This document shows, piece by piece, positions 44,084 to 53,627 of a DNA stretch of 62,400 nt (positions are counted from its first letter, which is position 1; each line of letters begins with the position of its first letter). Under the pieces are notes generated by a model. It searched no databases, was not told where the DNA came from, and worked only from the letters and a program-made list of their open reading frames with translations. This DNA is from an uncultured Lachnospiraceae bacterium (lineage in GTDB: Bacteria; Bacillota; Clostridia; Lachnospirales; Lachnospiraceae). Both the position numbers and the translations under genes were made by a program. The DNA lies in the NCBI GenBank assembly GCA_902762955.1, contig CACWQH010000014.1, positions 1 to 62,400 on the forward strand, in the 5' to 3' direction.

Positions 44084-45745
44084 TTACTTTAAAATAATCT
44101 CTTTAAGCTGAACCTTTTCTTTTCCATGATATATAAGATAAAGTGCGTGAACCCCATCCGGTATATCCACATCTGTCTCAAATAGCTTCCACGAAAGGCT
44201 CTCTCCAAAATCTTTCATATAAATTCTACTTAGTATATCACCCTCCGGAGTGATTTTTATATCAAAAAAACAATCTTTTATATCGTTTTCTTTATCCTGA
44301 TGTATAGAAGCTTCAAACTTTTCCTTATCTTTATAAATATACTCTCCACTTCCCATAAGCTTACTTTCAAGCATAACAAGGTCATCACCTATTTCTCCCG
44401 TACCTCTTTCATCTATACGGATAGGTCCTTCATATATAACCCTGTTTTTATCATTTTCAAATCTTGCTTTTACTCCCACACTCTTTAAGTCCTTAAAGTC
44501 AAAGTACTTATAGCCGATTAAAGTACCGTCCTCTATCTCGCCGATAAATCTGTCCCCGCCTAAGTTTGTAACATTTGGAAACGGTATCGGATAGATGCAG
44601 TTCGAACCATGTGGCATATGACCGTTTGTAAGGTTACATGCAATTACGGCAGGATAAGTACCCTTACCTTTTAGTGCCCCCTCATTTAAGCCACAGCTTG
44701 TCACCTCTACCTGTGCTATACTTCCATCGTCTGCAATCTCAATCTTTTCCGCACACGCCTGTCTGCTGTAATCCGACTTATGCGTAAGGCGGTGGAAAAA
44801 TACATACCACTGTCCGTTAATCTCGATTATACTTCCGTGAGTAGTTCCGGTCATGTTAAGCTTATCCGCCTCACTTCTTCCGTTATACCCTACGTCACCA
44901 TTTGAAACTATAGTTCCGCCAAAGGTAAAATCTCTGTCCGGATAGTCACTTACCGCATAGCAAAGCTCATGGTTTTGCCATGACGAATAGATAAAATAAT
45001 ATTTATCTCCAACCTTTCTCATAGACGATGCCTCAAAGAAAGGATGCTGCTCAAAGCTTGTGCCCTTTACCTTATAAGGTATGATATGCTTTGGCTCCTC
45101 CTTTACGGTAAGCATATCATCCTCCAAAACCACCATAACCGGACCGTTTATGCTGTCGGGATAAGAAAGAATTTCCTCACGTGTTCTTCCAAACATCTCT
45201 ATCTCATCATTTAATCTGCCGCTTGTAAGGAAGTCTTCCTCCTCCTCGTAACCATACTGTGTTCCATAATAAATTCTTATAACTCCGTCATCATTGAGTG
45301 CCGCCGGGTCAAAGCAGATGTAACGCTTCATAACCGTACCGTCGGCATACTTAACATTTCCAAGATAAGAAAACGGGCCCGCCGGACTGTCACTTACCGC
45401 AACACTTATCGGGTTGTGATAGCCTCCTTGTCCATAATCTCCGCCCATGCAGTAATAAAGGTAATACCTTCCGTCATTTCCCCTTACCACATCAGGTGCA
45501 TACATATACTTAAGCTTCGGATATATCGGGTCCTGACTTGCCTTGTAGGATACCCCCTCGTATCGCCAGTCGGACAAGTCCGTAACAGGTGCCGAGTAAA
45601 CCACATAGTCCTGCATACAAAATGTATAGCCGCCCTCCTTATCGTGGGAACCATACAGGTAAACCCTGTCTCCAAAGATGTGCGGTTCACCGTCCGGAAT
45701 ATATTCATTTAAAGGTAAAAAAGGATTAAACACCTGTTTTTTCAT
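44084..45745 (-). CDS. glycoside hydrolase family 43 protein
   Basis: 553 residues, no signal peptide, so cytoplasmic. GH43 five-bladed propeller motifs: the base Asp in EYIPDGEPHIFGDRVYLYGS, the second Asp in YAPDVVRGNDGRYYLYYC, and the acid Glu in FEASSMRKVGDKYYFIYSS. A C-terminal beta-sandwich-like domain (about 420-553) follows. Substrates are arabino- or xylo-oligosaccharides in the family. The ATG overlaps the SulP stop (ATGA), an unusual partner. Confidence 0.93.
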   Translation of the reverse strand: MKKQVFNPFLPLNEYIPDGEPHIFGDRVYLYGSHDKEGGYTFCMQDYVVYSAPVTDLSDWRYEGVSYKASQDPIYPKLKYMYAPDVVRGNDGRYYLYYCMGGDYGQGGYHNPISVAVSDSPAGPFSYLGNVKYADGTVMKRYICFDPAALNDDGVIRIYYGTQYGYEEEEDFLTSGRLNDEIEMFGRTREEILSYPDSINGPVMVVLEDDMLTVKEEPKHIIPYKVKGTSFEQHPFFEASSMRKVGDKYYFIYSSWQNHELCYAVSDYPDRDFTFGGTIVSNGDVGYNGRSEADKLNMTGTTHGSIIEINGQWYVFFHRLTHKSDYSRQACAEKIEIADDGSIAQVEVTSCGLNEGALKGKGTYPAVIACNLTNGHMPHGSNCIYPIPFPNVTNLGGDRFIGEIEDGTLIGYKYFDFKDLKSVGVKARFENDKNRVIYEGPIRIDERGTGEIGDDLVMLESKLMGSGEYIYKDKEKFEASIHQDKENDIKDCFFDIKITPEGDILSRIYMKDFGESLSWKLFETDVDIPDGVHALYLIYHGKEKVQLKEIILK

Positions 45746-47412
45746 TGCTCTTTCTCCTCAACCAGTTTCCCTGCCCATTCTATGGCTGCATCTATGTGCG
45801 GCCGGAAGTTTTCCTCGCCGACCATCTTTATAAAGCCGTCCTTTTCCATGGTATGTCTCGGCTGCTCATTTACATGTGAAAATACAAGGGTTATGCCATG
45901 TCTTACGCAACGCTCATGAAACTGCTCCAGCGAGTGCATGGCAGTTGCATCAACTGCAGGCACACCTCTCATACGAAGTATGATTACCTTTGTGTCCTCA
46001 TTAAAATCTATGGCAGCTATCTGCTCTGCATCACCGAAAAACATCGGTCCCGAAATCTCAAATACCCTGACCTGCTTTGGCAGTGGCTTAAGATTCATTC
46101 CGTCAGGATCCTCCTCAGGGTCATAGGAAACCCATCCGGTTATGCCCGACTCCTCGCTCATTCTCTTCATAAAGAGTATGATTGCAAGTCCCATACCGAT
46201 TTCGATTGCAACAACAAGGTCAAATACAATTGTAAGGATAAATGTAACAACCAACACTATTATATCACTCTTAGGTGCGGTTTTACAAAGATGTACAAAG
46301 GTTCTCCACTGACACATATTGTAAGCCACCATAAAGAGAATAGCTGCTATGGTCGGCATAGGTATAAGTGCCGCATACGGCATAAGCATAACCAGTACAA
46401 GGATAAGTACTATTGAATGCACCATACCCGCAATAGGTGTACGTCCACCGTTTTTGATATTGGCAGCCGTTCTTGCGATGGCTCCGGTAGCAGGGATTCC
46501 GCCAAATAAAACCGAACCGATATTACCGAGTCCCTGTGCGATAAGTTCCATATTGGAACGATGATGTGAATTAATCATACTGTCCGCAACCACACAGGAA
46601 AGCAGGGATTCTATCGCTGCAAGTACCGCGATTGTAAAGCCGTCCGACATCGCTGCACGAAGTCCCGACATAGTAAAATGCGGTGCATGGAATGTTGGAA
46701 GATGGTTGCTTATGGTGTATAAATCACCGATTGTATTTACATTTAATCTTGCATATTTTACTACTATGATTCCAACGATTACCGCAACCAGTGAGCCCGG
46801 TATCTTCTCACTTACGTAAGGCCATACTATAAGAATCATAAGGCTTATGCCGCCAATCAAAAGAGCCTCTTTATTGGTAGTATTTATATTATGAACAAAT
46901 GCCTTTATCTTATCGGCCGTTTCTATGGTTGCTGTTCCCTTCGGATATGTAAGTCCGAAGAAATCCTTAAGCTGTCCTATAAGTATGGTCACCGCTATAC
47001 CGGCAGTAAAACCGGTTGTTATTGTATATGGGATAAATTTAATCAAACCACCAAGCCTTAACACACCCATAAGAATGAGAATCACGCCTGCGACTATGGT
47101 TGCAAGTATCATACCGTCCATGCCGTTTTTGGCAATAATTCCTGCAACTATCGTTGCAAATGCTGCCGTCGGTCCTGCAATCTGAACACGGCTTCCTCCG
47201 AAAAATGATATGATAAAACCTGCAACTATCGCAGTGTAGATACCCTCCTCGGGACCGACACCCGATGCAAGTGCAAGTGCTATCGAAAGCGGAAGTGCTA
47301 TAATTGCAACGATTATTCCCGACACAAAATCCGTCGCAAACTGCTTACCGCTATAATGCTTCATAGTAGAAAAAAGCATTGGTTTAATTTTATCTTTACT
47401 ACCCATTTTCAT
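45742..47412 (-). CDS. SulP family anion transporter with STAS domain
   Basis: 556 residues. The SulP transmembrane core (about residues 20-430) includes FVSGIIVAIIALPLSIALAL and GSRVQIAGPTAAFATIVAGI, then a cytoplasmic STAS domain (VIILRMRGVPAVDATAMHSL) at 455-556. Transports sulfate, bicarbonate or another anion by proton or sodium symport; the substrate is not visible. Followed by the coupled GH43 gene. Confidence 0.94.
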   Translation of the reverse strand: MKMGSKDKIKPMLFSTMKHYSGKQFATDFVSGIIVAIIALPLSIALALASGVGPEEGIYTAIVAGFIISFFGGSRVQIAGPTAAFATIVAGIIAKNGMDGMILATIVAGVILILMGVLRLGGLIKFIPYTITTGFTAGIAVTILIGQLKDFFGLTYPKGTATIETADKIKAFVHNINTTNKEALLIGGISLMILIVWPYVSEKIPGSLVAVIVGIIVVKYARLNVNTIGDLYTISNHLPTFHAPHFTMSGLRAAMSDGFTIAVLAAIESLLSCVVADSMINSHHRSNMELIAQGLGNIGSVLFGGIPATGAIARTAANIKNGGRTPIAGMVHSIVLILVLVMLMPYAALIPMPTIAAILFMVAYNMCQWRTFVHLCKTAPKSDIIVLVVTFILTIVFDLVVAIEIGMGLAIILFMKRMSEESGITGWVSYDPEEDPDGMNLKPLPKQVRVFEISGPMFFGDAEQIAAIDFNEDTKVIILRMRGVPAVDATAMHSLEQFHERCVRHGITLVFSHVNEQPRHTMEKDGFIKMVGEENFRPHIDAAIEWAGKLVEEKEQ

Positions 47413-47440
47413 TTTCCTCTTTCATAAAGAATGTTACATA

Positions 47441-47532
47441 TGGACATGCACCTTGATACGCTTTAGGTACACGCACAGCTCGCTGTCGCTCACGCTGTGC
47501 TTTGCACCTAAAGCGTATCAAGGTGCATGTCC
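47441..47532. repeat. long hairpin with conserved apical loop, member 2
   Basis: A 28-bp perfect stem (47441-47468 with 47505-47532), an inner stem GCACAGC/GCTGTGC and the loop CTCGCTGTCGCTCA (47479-47492). It shares with 13099-13183 the segments GCACCTTGA and TTTAGG, but other stem bases differ on both sides. It lies between divergent genes, a place where a terminator is not needed. Confidence 0.92.
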
Positions 47533-47679
47533 ACATATCACACCCATAATATACTTTAAGGTACTTTTATTGTCAACATTTTCTTGCTTTTCCTTGACTT
47601 TTAAGGGCTTTGTTGCTATATTCAAGTTACGTAAAAATAAGAATAATAAATATTAATCAGATATAATTGGAGTTATGTG

Positions 47680-49419
47680 ATGTCAGCTGTATTTTATCTG
47701 CTATCTATAGTATGTCTGTGGATATCATTTTTTTTAATAAGGAAAAGCGAAGCTAAGATAAGTGCTGCAATTTGGTTTATATGCAGTGCATTTTTTGTTA
47801 TCTGTAACCAGGTGTTTTTTGCTGCAATATTTAATCAGTTTCATATAAAAATCAGCATAATCAGTATAGGAATTATTAATCTGATTGTCGCATCGGTCTG
47901 TATCTTTTTTATTACCCGACTGGGTATTCAAAAATACTATATTAAACCGCTTGAAATAATTGAATTGTTAATTATAGCTGCCGTTATTTATAAGTTTGCA
48001 GTCATAAGGTTCGGTCATGACCTTCACATTAATTTCGTTCTGGTTGATGCATCCTCTCATTATGGAATGTCAAAGGATGTTGCTGTAAACCATACACTTG
48101 ACAACAATATGTACTTTGCTGCATTGACCTCCGGTCTTATGATGGAGGTATATAAGATATTTTCACATGGAGATATCTTCCATATGTACAGGATTTTTAT
48201 AATCTGTGAAATTATTTATACAACGTTCACAGCCTTTTTGTTTTGGGTTTTACTTCGCGAAAAGGTTAAAGATAATATATTCAAGGCTGTTGCAGCAGTT
48301 ATCATAACTATAATTTACTGGATCGGTTATCCTGCTTATTCAACAATATTTGGCTATTCGTATTTTGTTATGGGCATAAACATTATCACTCTGTTGATTT
48401 TTATTGTAAATGCATATTTATCCGATGAATACAACAAAACCATAATGATTATTTTCATGAATCTTTTACTTCATGGCATTTTTGTATGCTACACACTTTT
48501 CGTTCCTACTACCTTTTTCGGAGTGTTTATTGCACTTTCTATCTACATGATAAAAAGGGACAAAAAGAAATTTATAAACTTGAAAAATGTGCTTCAGATG
48601 CTTTACATTTTTCTGATTCCGTCTATACTTGGTCTAATCCAATCCTTCTCAAACGTACAGTATCTTTCCGGAAGCGGTGAGGGAATATCTCATGACGGTG
48701 GTTGCTATTCCGATTTTTATTCCAATTTTATACCTCTTATTCCGTTTGCAATCATCGGAATATATATTATTTTTAAAGAAAAGAAAAAAGATAGTCTGAT
48801 TCCTATCAGCATTGTTCAGCTTCTTTTTATGTTTTTATTATTCTATCGTGCTATGAAGGGTACCGTGTCGGCCTATTATTACATGAAAAACAACAGTCTG
48901 GTATGGACAATCCTATGGGTTCTTACTGCGGAAGCAATCCTATATATGATTGATAAATGTAAGGGCGCCGTTATATTTCCGGTGATGTTCCTCGGCTTTA
49001 TATTTATGGGACTTCGAGGAGATGAATATATCCAATCAAAAAATGACAGGTTCATAAATGTCAGTTCAAGAAATACATTTAATATTATTTACTTTAATTA
49101 TGAATTTTCGCGTGTATATCCTTTGCTTGATTCGGACACAATTGATTTATATAAATATGTATATGAAAACTGTCAGGACAAGCTGGTCATATCCGTCAAT
49201 ACCGAACCTGCTAACGGCTGGTTCAATGCCATGAATTCCAACGGAAGAAGCTTTTGCTATGGTGGATACGAAGTGTTTGAAGACATGCTGGACGATGAGG
49301 TTGGCTATGTATGTATAGTCTATACAGAGCCTTACTATGAAAGCCAACAGGAATTTGATAATTTTGATGATATTGTATATGAAAATCCAAGCGGAAAAAT
49401 AATCAGAATTAATCCCTAA
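47680..49419 (+). CDS. polytopic membrane protein, GT-C/polymerase-like
   Basis: 579 residues from the ATG at 47680 (GGAG 7 nt upstream; a GTG one codon earlier is too near). About 12 hydrophobic segments up to residue 450, then an extracytoplasmic C-terminal domain of about 130 residues (SRVYPLLDSDTIDLYKYVYE). An acidic extracellular loop with DASSHYGMSKDVAVNHT suggests a GT-C-like glycosyltransferase or wall-polymer polymerase. First gene of the four-gene glycan cluster. Confidence 0.6.
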   Translation: MSAVFYLLSIVCLWISFFLIRKSEAKISAAIWFICSAFFVICNQVFFAAIFNQFHIKISIISIGIINLIVASVCIFFITRLGIQKYYIKPLEIIELLIIAAVIYKFAVIRFGHDLHINFVLVDASSHYGMSKDVAVNHTLDNNMYFAALTSGLMMEVYKIFSHGDIFHMYRIFIICEIIYTTFTAFLFWVLLREKVKDNIFKAVAAVIITIIYWIGYPAYSTIFGYSYFVMGINIITLLIFIVNAYLSDEYNKTIMIIFMNLLLHGIFVCYTLFVPTTFFGVFIALSIYMIKRDKKKFINLKNVLQMLYIFLIPSILGLIQSFSNVQYLSGSGEGISHDGGCYSDFYSNFIPLIPFAIIGIYIIFKEKKKDSLIPISIVQLLFMFLLFYRAMKGTVSAYYYMKNNSLVWTILWVLTAEAILYMIDKCKGAVIFPVMFLGFIFMGLRGDEYIQSKNDRFINVSSRNTFNIIYFNYEFSRVYPLLDSDTIDLYKYVYENCQDKLVISVNTEPANGWFNAMNSNGRSFCYGGYEVFEDMLDDEVGYVCIVYTEPYYESQQEFDNFDDIVYENPSGKIIRINP

Positions 49420-49506
49420 ATATGGCTTGAATTATCGACAATATCATTTATAATATTGATAATATTTACATTTACAAATAATTTAGATAATAACTGAGGT
49501 ACAAAG

Positions 49507-50199
49507 ATGCGATTATTAATAGTTATCCCTGCCTACAACGAAGCGGCCAATATCAAAAGAGTTGTAGATAATCTCATAGAAAATTTTTCCCAATATGATT
49601 ATATCATCGTAAATGACGGTTCTAAGGATGATACTGCCAAAATATGCAGAGAAAACGACTATAATCTGCTTGATCTGGCAAACAATCTCGGACTTACAGG
49701 TGCAGTTCAGGCAGGTATGCGATATGCCTATCAAAATAATTATGATGCCGTTTTACAATTCGACGGCGACGGCCAGCATCGTCCGGAATATATAAAGGAT
49801 CTTCTTGATGTTATGCAGGAAAAAAATGTAGATATTGTCATCGGTTCAAGATTTGTAACTGAAAAGAAGCCAAAGACCTTGCGAATGCTTGGAAATAATC
49901 TAATCGCCGGACTTATCAGGCTTACCACCGGAAAATATATAAAGGATACAACCTCCGGTATGAGACTTTATGGCAGACGGGTCATCGAAGAATTTTCAAG
50001 AAATATAAACTATGCTCCCGAACCTGATACAATATCTTATCTGATTAAAAGCGGTATGACTGTGGACGAGGTTCAGGTCACTATGGACGAGCGTATAGCC
50101 GGGGAAAGCTACCTCAATTTTGCAAAATCCGTTAAATACATGATATTGCAATGCTTTTCCATAGTATTTATACAGGCTTTCAGACGGAGGGTTAAATAA
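49507..50199 (+). CDS. glycosyltransferase family 2, dolichyl-phosphate-mannose-synthase-like
   Basis: 230 residues, GT-A fold: LIVIPAYNEAANIKRVVDNL, IIVNDGSKDDTAKIC, LDLANNLGLTGAVQAGMRYA, the DxD motif in LQFDGDGQHRPEYI, and IGSRFV. The C-terminus has only a short hydrophobic segment. This group transfers sugars to undecaprenyl phosphate, giving lipid-linked donors for GT-C enzymes such as the upstream gene product. Confidence 0.92.
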   Translation: MRLLIVIPAYNEAANIKRVVDNLIENFSQYDYIIVNDGSKDDTAKICRENDYNLLDLANNLGLTGAVQAGMRYAYQNNYDAVLQFDGDGQHRPEYIKDLLDVMQEKNVDIVIGSRFVTEKKPKTLRMLGNNLIAGLIRLTTGKYIKDTTSGMRLYGRRVIEEFSRNINYAPEPDTISYLIKSGMTVDEVQVTMDERIAGESYLNFAKSVKYMILQCFSIVFIQAFRRRVK

Positions 50200-50588
50200 T
50201 GTCGGATATTTTAAGAATTTTACTGATAGTAGTTTCGGTTATTGCAGGTATATATGCAGTAAGAAAAATCAGGAAATCCCAAATGAAGATAGAAACCGCA
50301 ATCTTTTGGTTTGTGCTTGCCGTCGTTTTGACCATATTAAGCATATTTCCACAGATAGTTCTTTTTGCGGCAGAAAAAATCGGGGTAGAATCACCGGTTA
50401 ACCTGATATACCTGATAATGATTTTCCTTTTGTTTTATAAAGCATTTACACTTTCAGTCAAGGTATCACAGCTTGAGCATAAGGTAAATATACTGACTGC
50501 GGAAAATGCGATAACCAACAAAAAAATACATGATATAGATAATAATAGTATTGATGAAAACCCGGAAAGCAATAACAACGATAATTAA
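50199..50588 (+). CDS. DUF2304 family membrane protein
   Basis: 129 residues with three membrane segments (ILRILLIVVSVIAGIYAVRK; ETAIFWFVLAVVLTILSIFP; LIYLIMIFLLFYKAFTLSVK) and a soluble C-terminal helix. The pattern is that of DUF2304, almost always next to a DPM-like glycosyltransferase, as here; it likely anchors that enzyme. Start and preceding stop overlap by one base (TAATG). Confidence 0.9.
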   Translation: MSDILRILLIVVSVIAGIYAVRKIRKSQMKIETAIFWFVLAVVLTILSIFPQIVLFAAEKIGVESPVNLIYLIMIFLLFYKAFTLSVKVSQLEHKVNILTAENAITNKKIHDIDNNSIDENPESNNNDN

Positions 50589-50608
50589 AGGATAAAGCAG
50601 GAATTATT

Positions 50609-51394
50609 ATGATTAACCATACATTTGTAATATGCGCATATAAGGAAAGCAGATATCTTGAGGACTGCATCAAATCAGTTATAGGCCAAAAGCTAAAAAG
50701 CAACGTAGTTATCGCTACCTCGACTGATAACGACTACATACGTGCTTTGGCAAAAAAATATGACCTTTCTGTCTTTGTGTCAGGCAAAGCCTCCGACATA
50801 TCAAGGGATTGGAACTTTGCACTTTCCGTTGCACCTACCAGATATGTCACCATCGCGCACCAGGATGATATATATGACAGTAGCTACTCAAAAAATGTAA
50901 TGGATGCGATGGAAAAAGACGAGCATGCGCTTATCTGTTGCACAGGTTATTATGAGATAAGGGACGGAAAAAGAGTAAAAAGAAATATAAACCTTTACAT
51001 CAAAAGACTCATGCTTCTTCCTCTTTTAATAAAATCCATGACAGGCAGACGCTTTATAAAGCGTGCACCTATTGCCTTCGGCAACGGTATATGCTGCCCG
51101 TCCGTAACATATAATAAAGATAATATTACTCTTCCGCTTTTTACCGAAGGCATGAAGAGCAATATCGACTGGGAAGCCTGGGAAAAGCTTTCCCGTGTTT
51201 CCGGCAGCTTTTGTTATTGTCCCGACCTTCTTATGGGACACAGAATTCACACCGAATCTACCACAACACAGATCATCGAGGATAACAGCCGCGGTGACGA
51301 GGATTATTTCATGTTCAGAAAGTTTTGGAAGGAAAAAACAGCTCGTTTTCTTACAAAAATATACGGCAATTCTGAAAATTCCAATAAGCTATAA
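50609..51394 (+). CDS. glycosyltransferase family 2
   Basis: 261 residues: TFVICAYKESRYLEDCIKSV, VVIATSTDND, and YVTIAHQDDIYDSSY (acidic DxD-like site), with a later GMKSNIDWEAWEKLSR acceptor region. It resembles cell-wall polysaccharide transferases. Last gene of the cluster; immediately followed by the giant hairpin. Confidence 0.88.
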   Translation: MINHTFVICAYKESRYLEDCIKSVIGQKLKSNVVIATSTDNDYIRALAKKYDLSVFVSGKASDISRDWNFALSVAPTRYVTIAHQDDIYDSSYSKNVMDAMEKDEHALICCTGYYEIRDGKRVKRNINLYIKRLMLLPLLIKSMTGRRFIKRAPIAFGNGICCPSVTYNKDNITLPLFTEGMKSNIDWEAWEKLSRVSGSFCYCPDLLMGHRIHTESTTTQIIEDNSRGDEDYFMFRKFWKEKTARFLTKIYGNSENSNKL

Positions 51395-51396
51395 TG

Positions 51397-51699
51397 TGTC
51401 ATGGGCGTGAGCCTTGTCATTTACAAACTAACGACTTCAGTTGGAATAAAATAAGCAGGTATATATAAGAGCTAACCATCAATTTGCTAAATCAAAGCAC
51501 TCAAATTCTTTATAGGTGCTAAAAATCGAAAACTCGCTACGCTCAAACAGTTCGATTTTTTTAACGCACCTCATAAAGAATTTTCGCTTTTGATTTAACG
51601 CAAATCGGGTTAAATGCTCTTATATATACCTGCTTATTTTATTCCAACTTGAAGTCGTTCAATACATATATCTATGTGGCAAGGCTCATGCCCATGATA
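51397..51699. repeat. 303-bp hairpin (giant inverted repeat), member 3 of the conserved-loop family
   Basis: Arms pair stepwise over nearly the whole length: outer TGTCATGGGCGTGAGCCTTG with its complement at 51677-51699; AATAAGCAGGTATATATAAG with its complement; ATTTGCTAAATCAAAGC; AAATTCTTTAT; AGGTGC; AAAATCGAA. The apical loop contains CTCGCTACGCTCA (51533-51545). Outer arms are copies of the dispersed TGTCATGGGC repeat. It lies between convergent genes (GT2 and NhaC). Confidence 0.9.
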
Positions 51700-51743
51700 T
51701 ACACTATTATGTGAAAGGGTGTCTGTCAAACCCATGACACAAT

Positions 51744-53348
51744 CTATTCAGCTGCTTTCTCTTTCTTATTACCAAGTACCTTAATTACTACAAGTACAAG
51801 AGCCATAAGGATAAGACCTACCGGAAGGGATATCCATGCGCTCTTGGTAAGACCTGCTACGATATAGGTTACAAAGGATACTGCAGCTACAGTAAGTGCG
51901 TATGGAAGCTGTGTTGAAACATGGTTTATATGCTCACATTCCGCACCTGCCGAGGACATGATTGTCGTATCGGATATAGGTGAACAATGGTCACCGCATA
52001 CGGCACCTGCCATACATGCGGAGATAGCTATAATCATCATTGTGTAATCTGTATTTTGGAAACAGTTTACAACGATAGGGATAAGTATTCCGAAGGTTCC
52101 CCATGAGGTTCCTGTTGCAAAGGAAAGACCGATTGCAATAAGGAAAATGATACATGGTAAAAATGCCTGCAAACCTGCTGCCGAACCCTTAACAAGCTCT
52201 GCAACATACTCTGCCGCACCGAGGTTATCGGTCATAGCCTTAAGTGACCAAGCAAAGGTAAGGATAAGTATCGCCGGAACCATCTGCTTAAATCCGTCCG
52301 GAAGGCATTTCATACTGTCCTCAAAGCTTATGACTCCACGGATGAGGTAGAAAACAATTGTAATAACAAGTGCAACGGATGAACCAAGTACAAGACCTAC
52401 AGAAGCATCACTGTCTGCAAATGCATCTATAAAGCTTGCTCCATCGAAAAATCCTCCGGTATAAATCATTCCTACTGTACAGCATACTATAAGAAGAATA
52501 ATCGGAATAAGCATATCTATTACCTTACCGTTGTGATTAACCTTAAGGTCAGCATCCTCTTTTCCCACAAAACTCTTTTTAGCCCAGTAAGCATCAGTAA
52601 GTGCCTGCTCCTCAAACTTCTTCATAGGTCCATAAGAAACCTTCATGGAAACCATAAGCACCATCATAAGAATTGTAAGCAGTGCATAGAAGTTATATGG
52701 TATCGCCTTAAGGAATAAACTCATTCCGTTTTCGCCCTCAACAAAGCCGGAAACTGCTGCTGCCCAGGATGAGATAGGAGCGATTATACATACAGGAGCC
52801 GCTGTAGCATCTATAAGATATGAAAGCTTTTCACGGCTTATCTTCTCCTTATCGGTTACCGGTCTCATGACTGAACCTACCGTAAGGCAGTTAAAATAAT
52901 CATCAATAAATATAAGTACACCGAGTAAAATAGTTGCAAGCTGTGCACCGACTCTGGTCTTAATATGAGTGCTTGCCCAACGTCCGAACGCAAGTGAACC
53001 ACCGGTTTTGTTCATAAGCTGAACCATCATTCCAAGTATTACAAGGAATACAAGAATTCCGACATTCCATGAATCAGAAAGAACAGTTATCACACCATCC
53101 TGAAATACATGGTTTAACGTGTCAACCGGATTAAATCTTGCCCAGAAAAGTGCACCGGTAAGAATTCCGATAAATAATGAGCTGTATACCTCCTTGGTTA
53201 TAAGTGCAAGTACTATCGCAATAAGAGAAGGCAATAACGCCCAAAATGTCTCTTCGACCTGTACACCCTTTTGTTCTATGAAGAACCAGGCCGCAACATA
53301 AAACAATACCAGAACTATGCCTGATATAAGTATCTTCTTGTTTTTCAT
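51744..53348 (-). CDS. Na+/H+ antiporter, NhaC family
   Basis: 534 residues, about 12 membrane segments. Family blocks include VFLVILGMMVQLMNKTGG, ILLGVLIFIDDYFNCLTVGS, APISSWAAAVSGFV and GDHCSPISDTTIMSSAGAEC. Members exchange sodium for protons, or dicarboxylates or amino acids in some branches. AAGGAGAG precedes the ATG. Confidence 0.92.
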   Translation of the reverse strand: MKNKKILISGIVLVLFYVAAWFFIEQKGVQVEETFWALLPSLIAIVLALITKEVYSSLFIGILTGALFWARFNPVDTLNHVFQDGVITVLSDSWNVGILVFLVILGMMVQLMNKTGGSLAFGRWASTHIKTRVGAQLATILLGVLIFIDDYFNCLTVGSVMRPVTDKEKISREKLSYLIDATAAPVCIIAPISSWAAAVSGFVEGENGMSLFLKAIPYNFYALLTILMMVLMVSMKVSYGPMKKFEEQALTDAYWAKKSFVGKEDADLKVNHNGKVIDMLIPIILLIVCCTVGMIYTGGFFDGASFIDAFADSDASVGLVLGSSVALVITIVFYLIRGVISFEDSMKCLPDGFKQMVPAILILTFAWSLKAMTDNLGAAEYVAELVKGSAAGLQAFLPCIIFLIAIGLSFATGTSWGTFGILIPIVVNCFQNTDYTMMIIAISACMAGAVCGDHCSPISDTTIMSSAGAECEHINHVSTQLPYALTVAAVSFVTYIVAGLTKSAWISLPVGLILMALVLVVIKVLGNKKEKAAE

Positions 53349-53539
53349 TTTCTACTCTCTCCTTTGTAAAATCATTTACGCACATTATAACATTCTTTGT
53401 GCATTTCGACAAGCAACTCAAATACTACGACTCTTTTATCAGTACGGTTAATTTTACACAATCATTTTAAATTGCAAAAAAATAATTTTTCTTTTTTCGG
53501 ACAAAATTCTTGTTTTTAAAGGGTTTTGAGCTATTTTTA

Positions 53540-53568
53540 TTGACAAAATATTATAACAATTTTTAAAT
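53540..53568 (+). promoter_or_regulatory. probable sigma-A promoter
   Basis: TTGACA (53540-53545), a 17-bp spacer and TTAAAT (53563-53568), about 60 bp before the ATG of the repeat-rich membrane protein. The -35 box is perfect, the -10 weak. Confidence 0.5.
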
Positions 53569-53627
53569 TTATTTAGTTTTGATTTTTCTAATCATAATAT
53601 TAATAATAATTTAAGGGAGACGAACAA

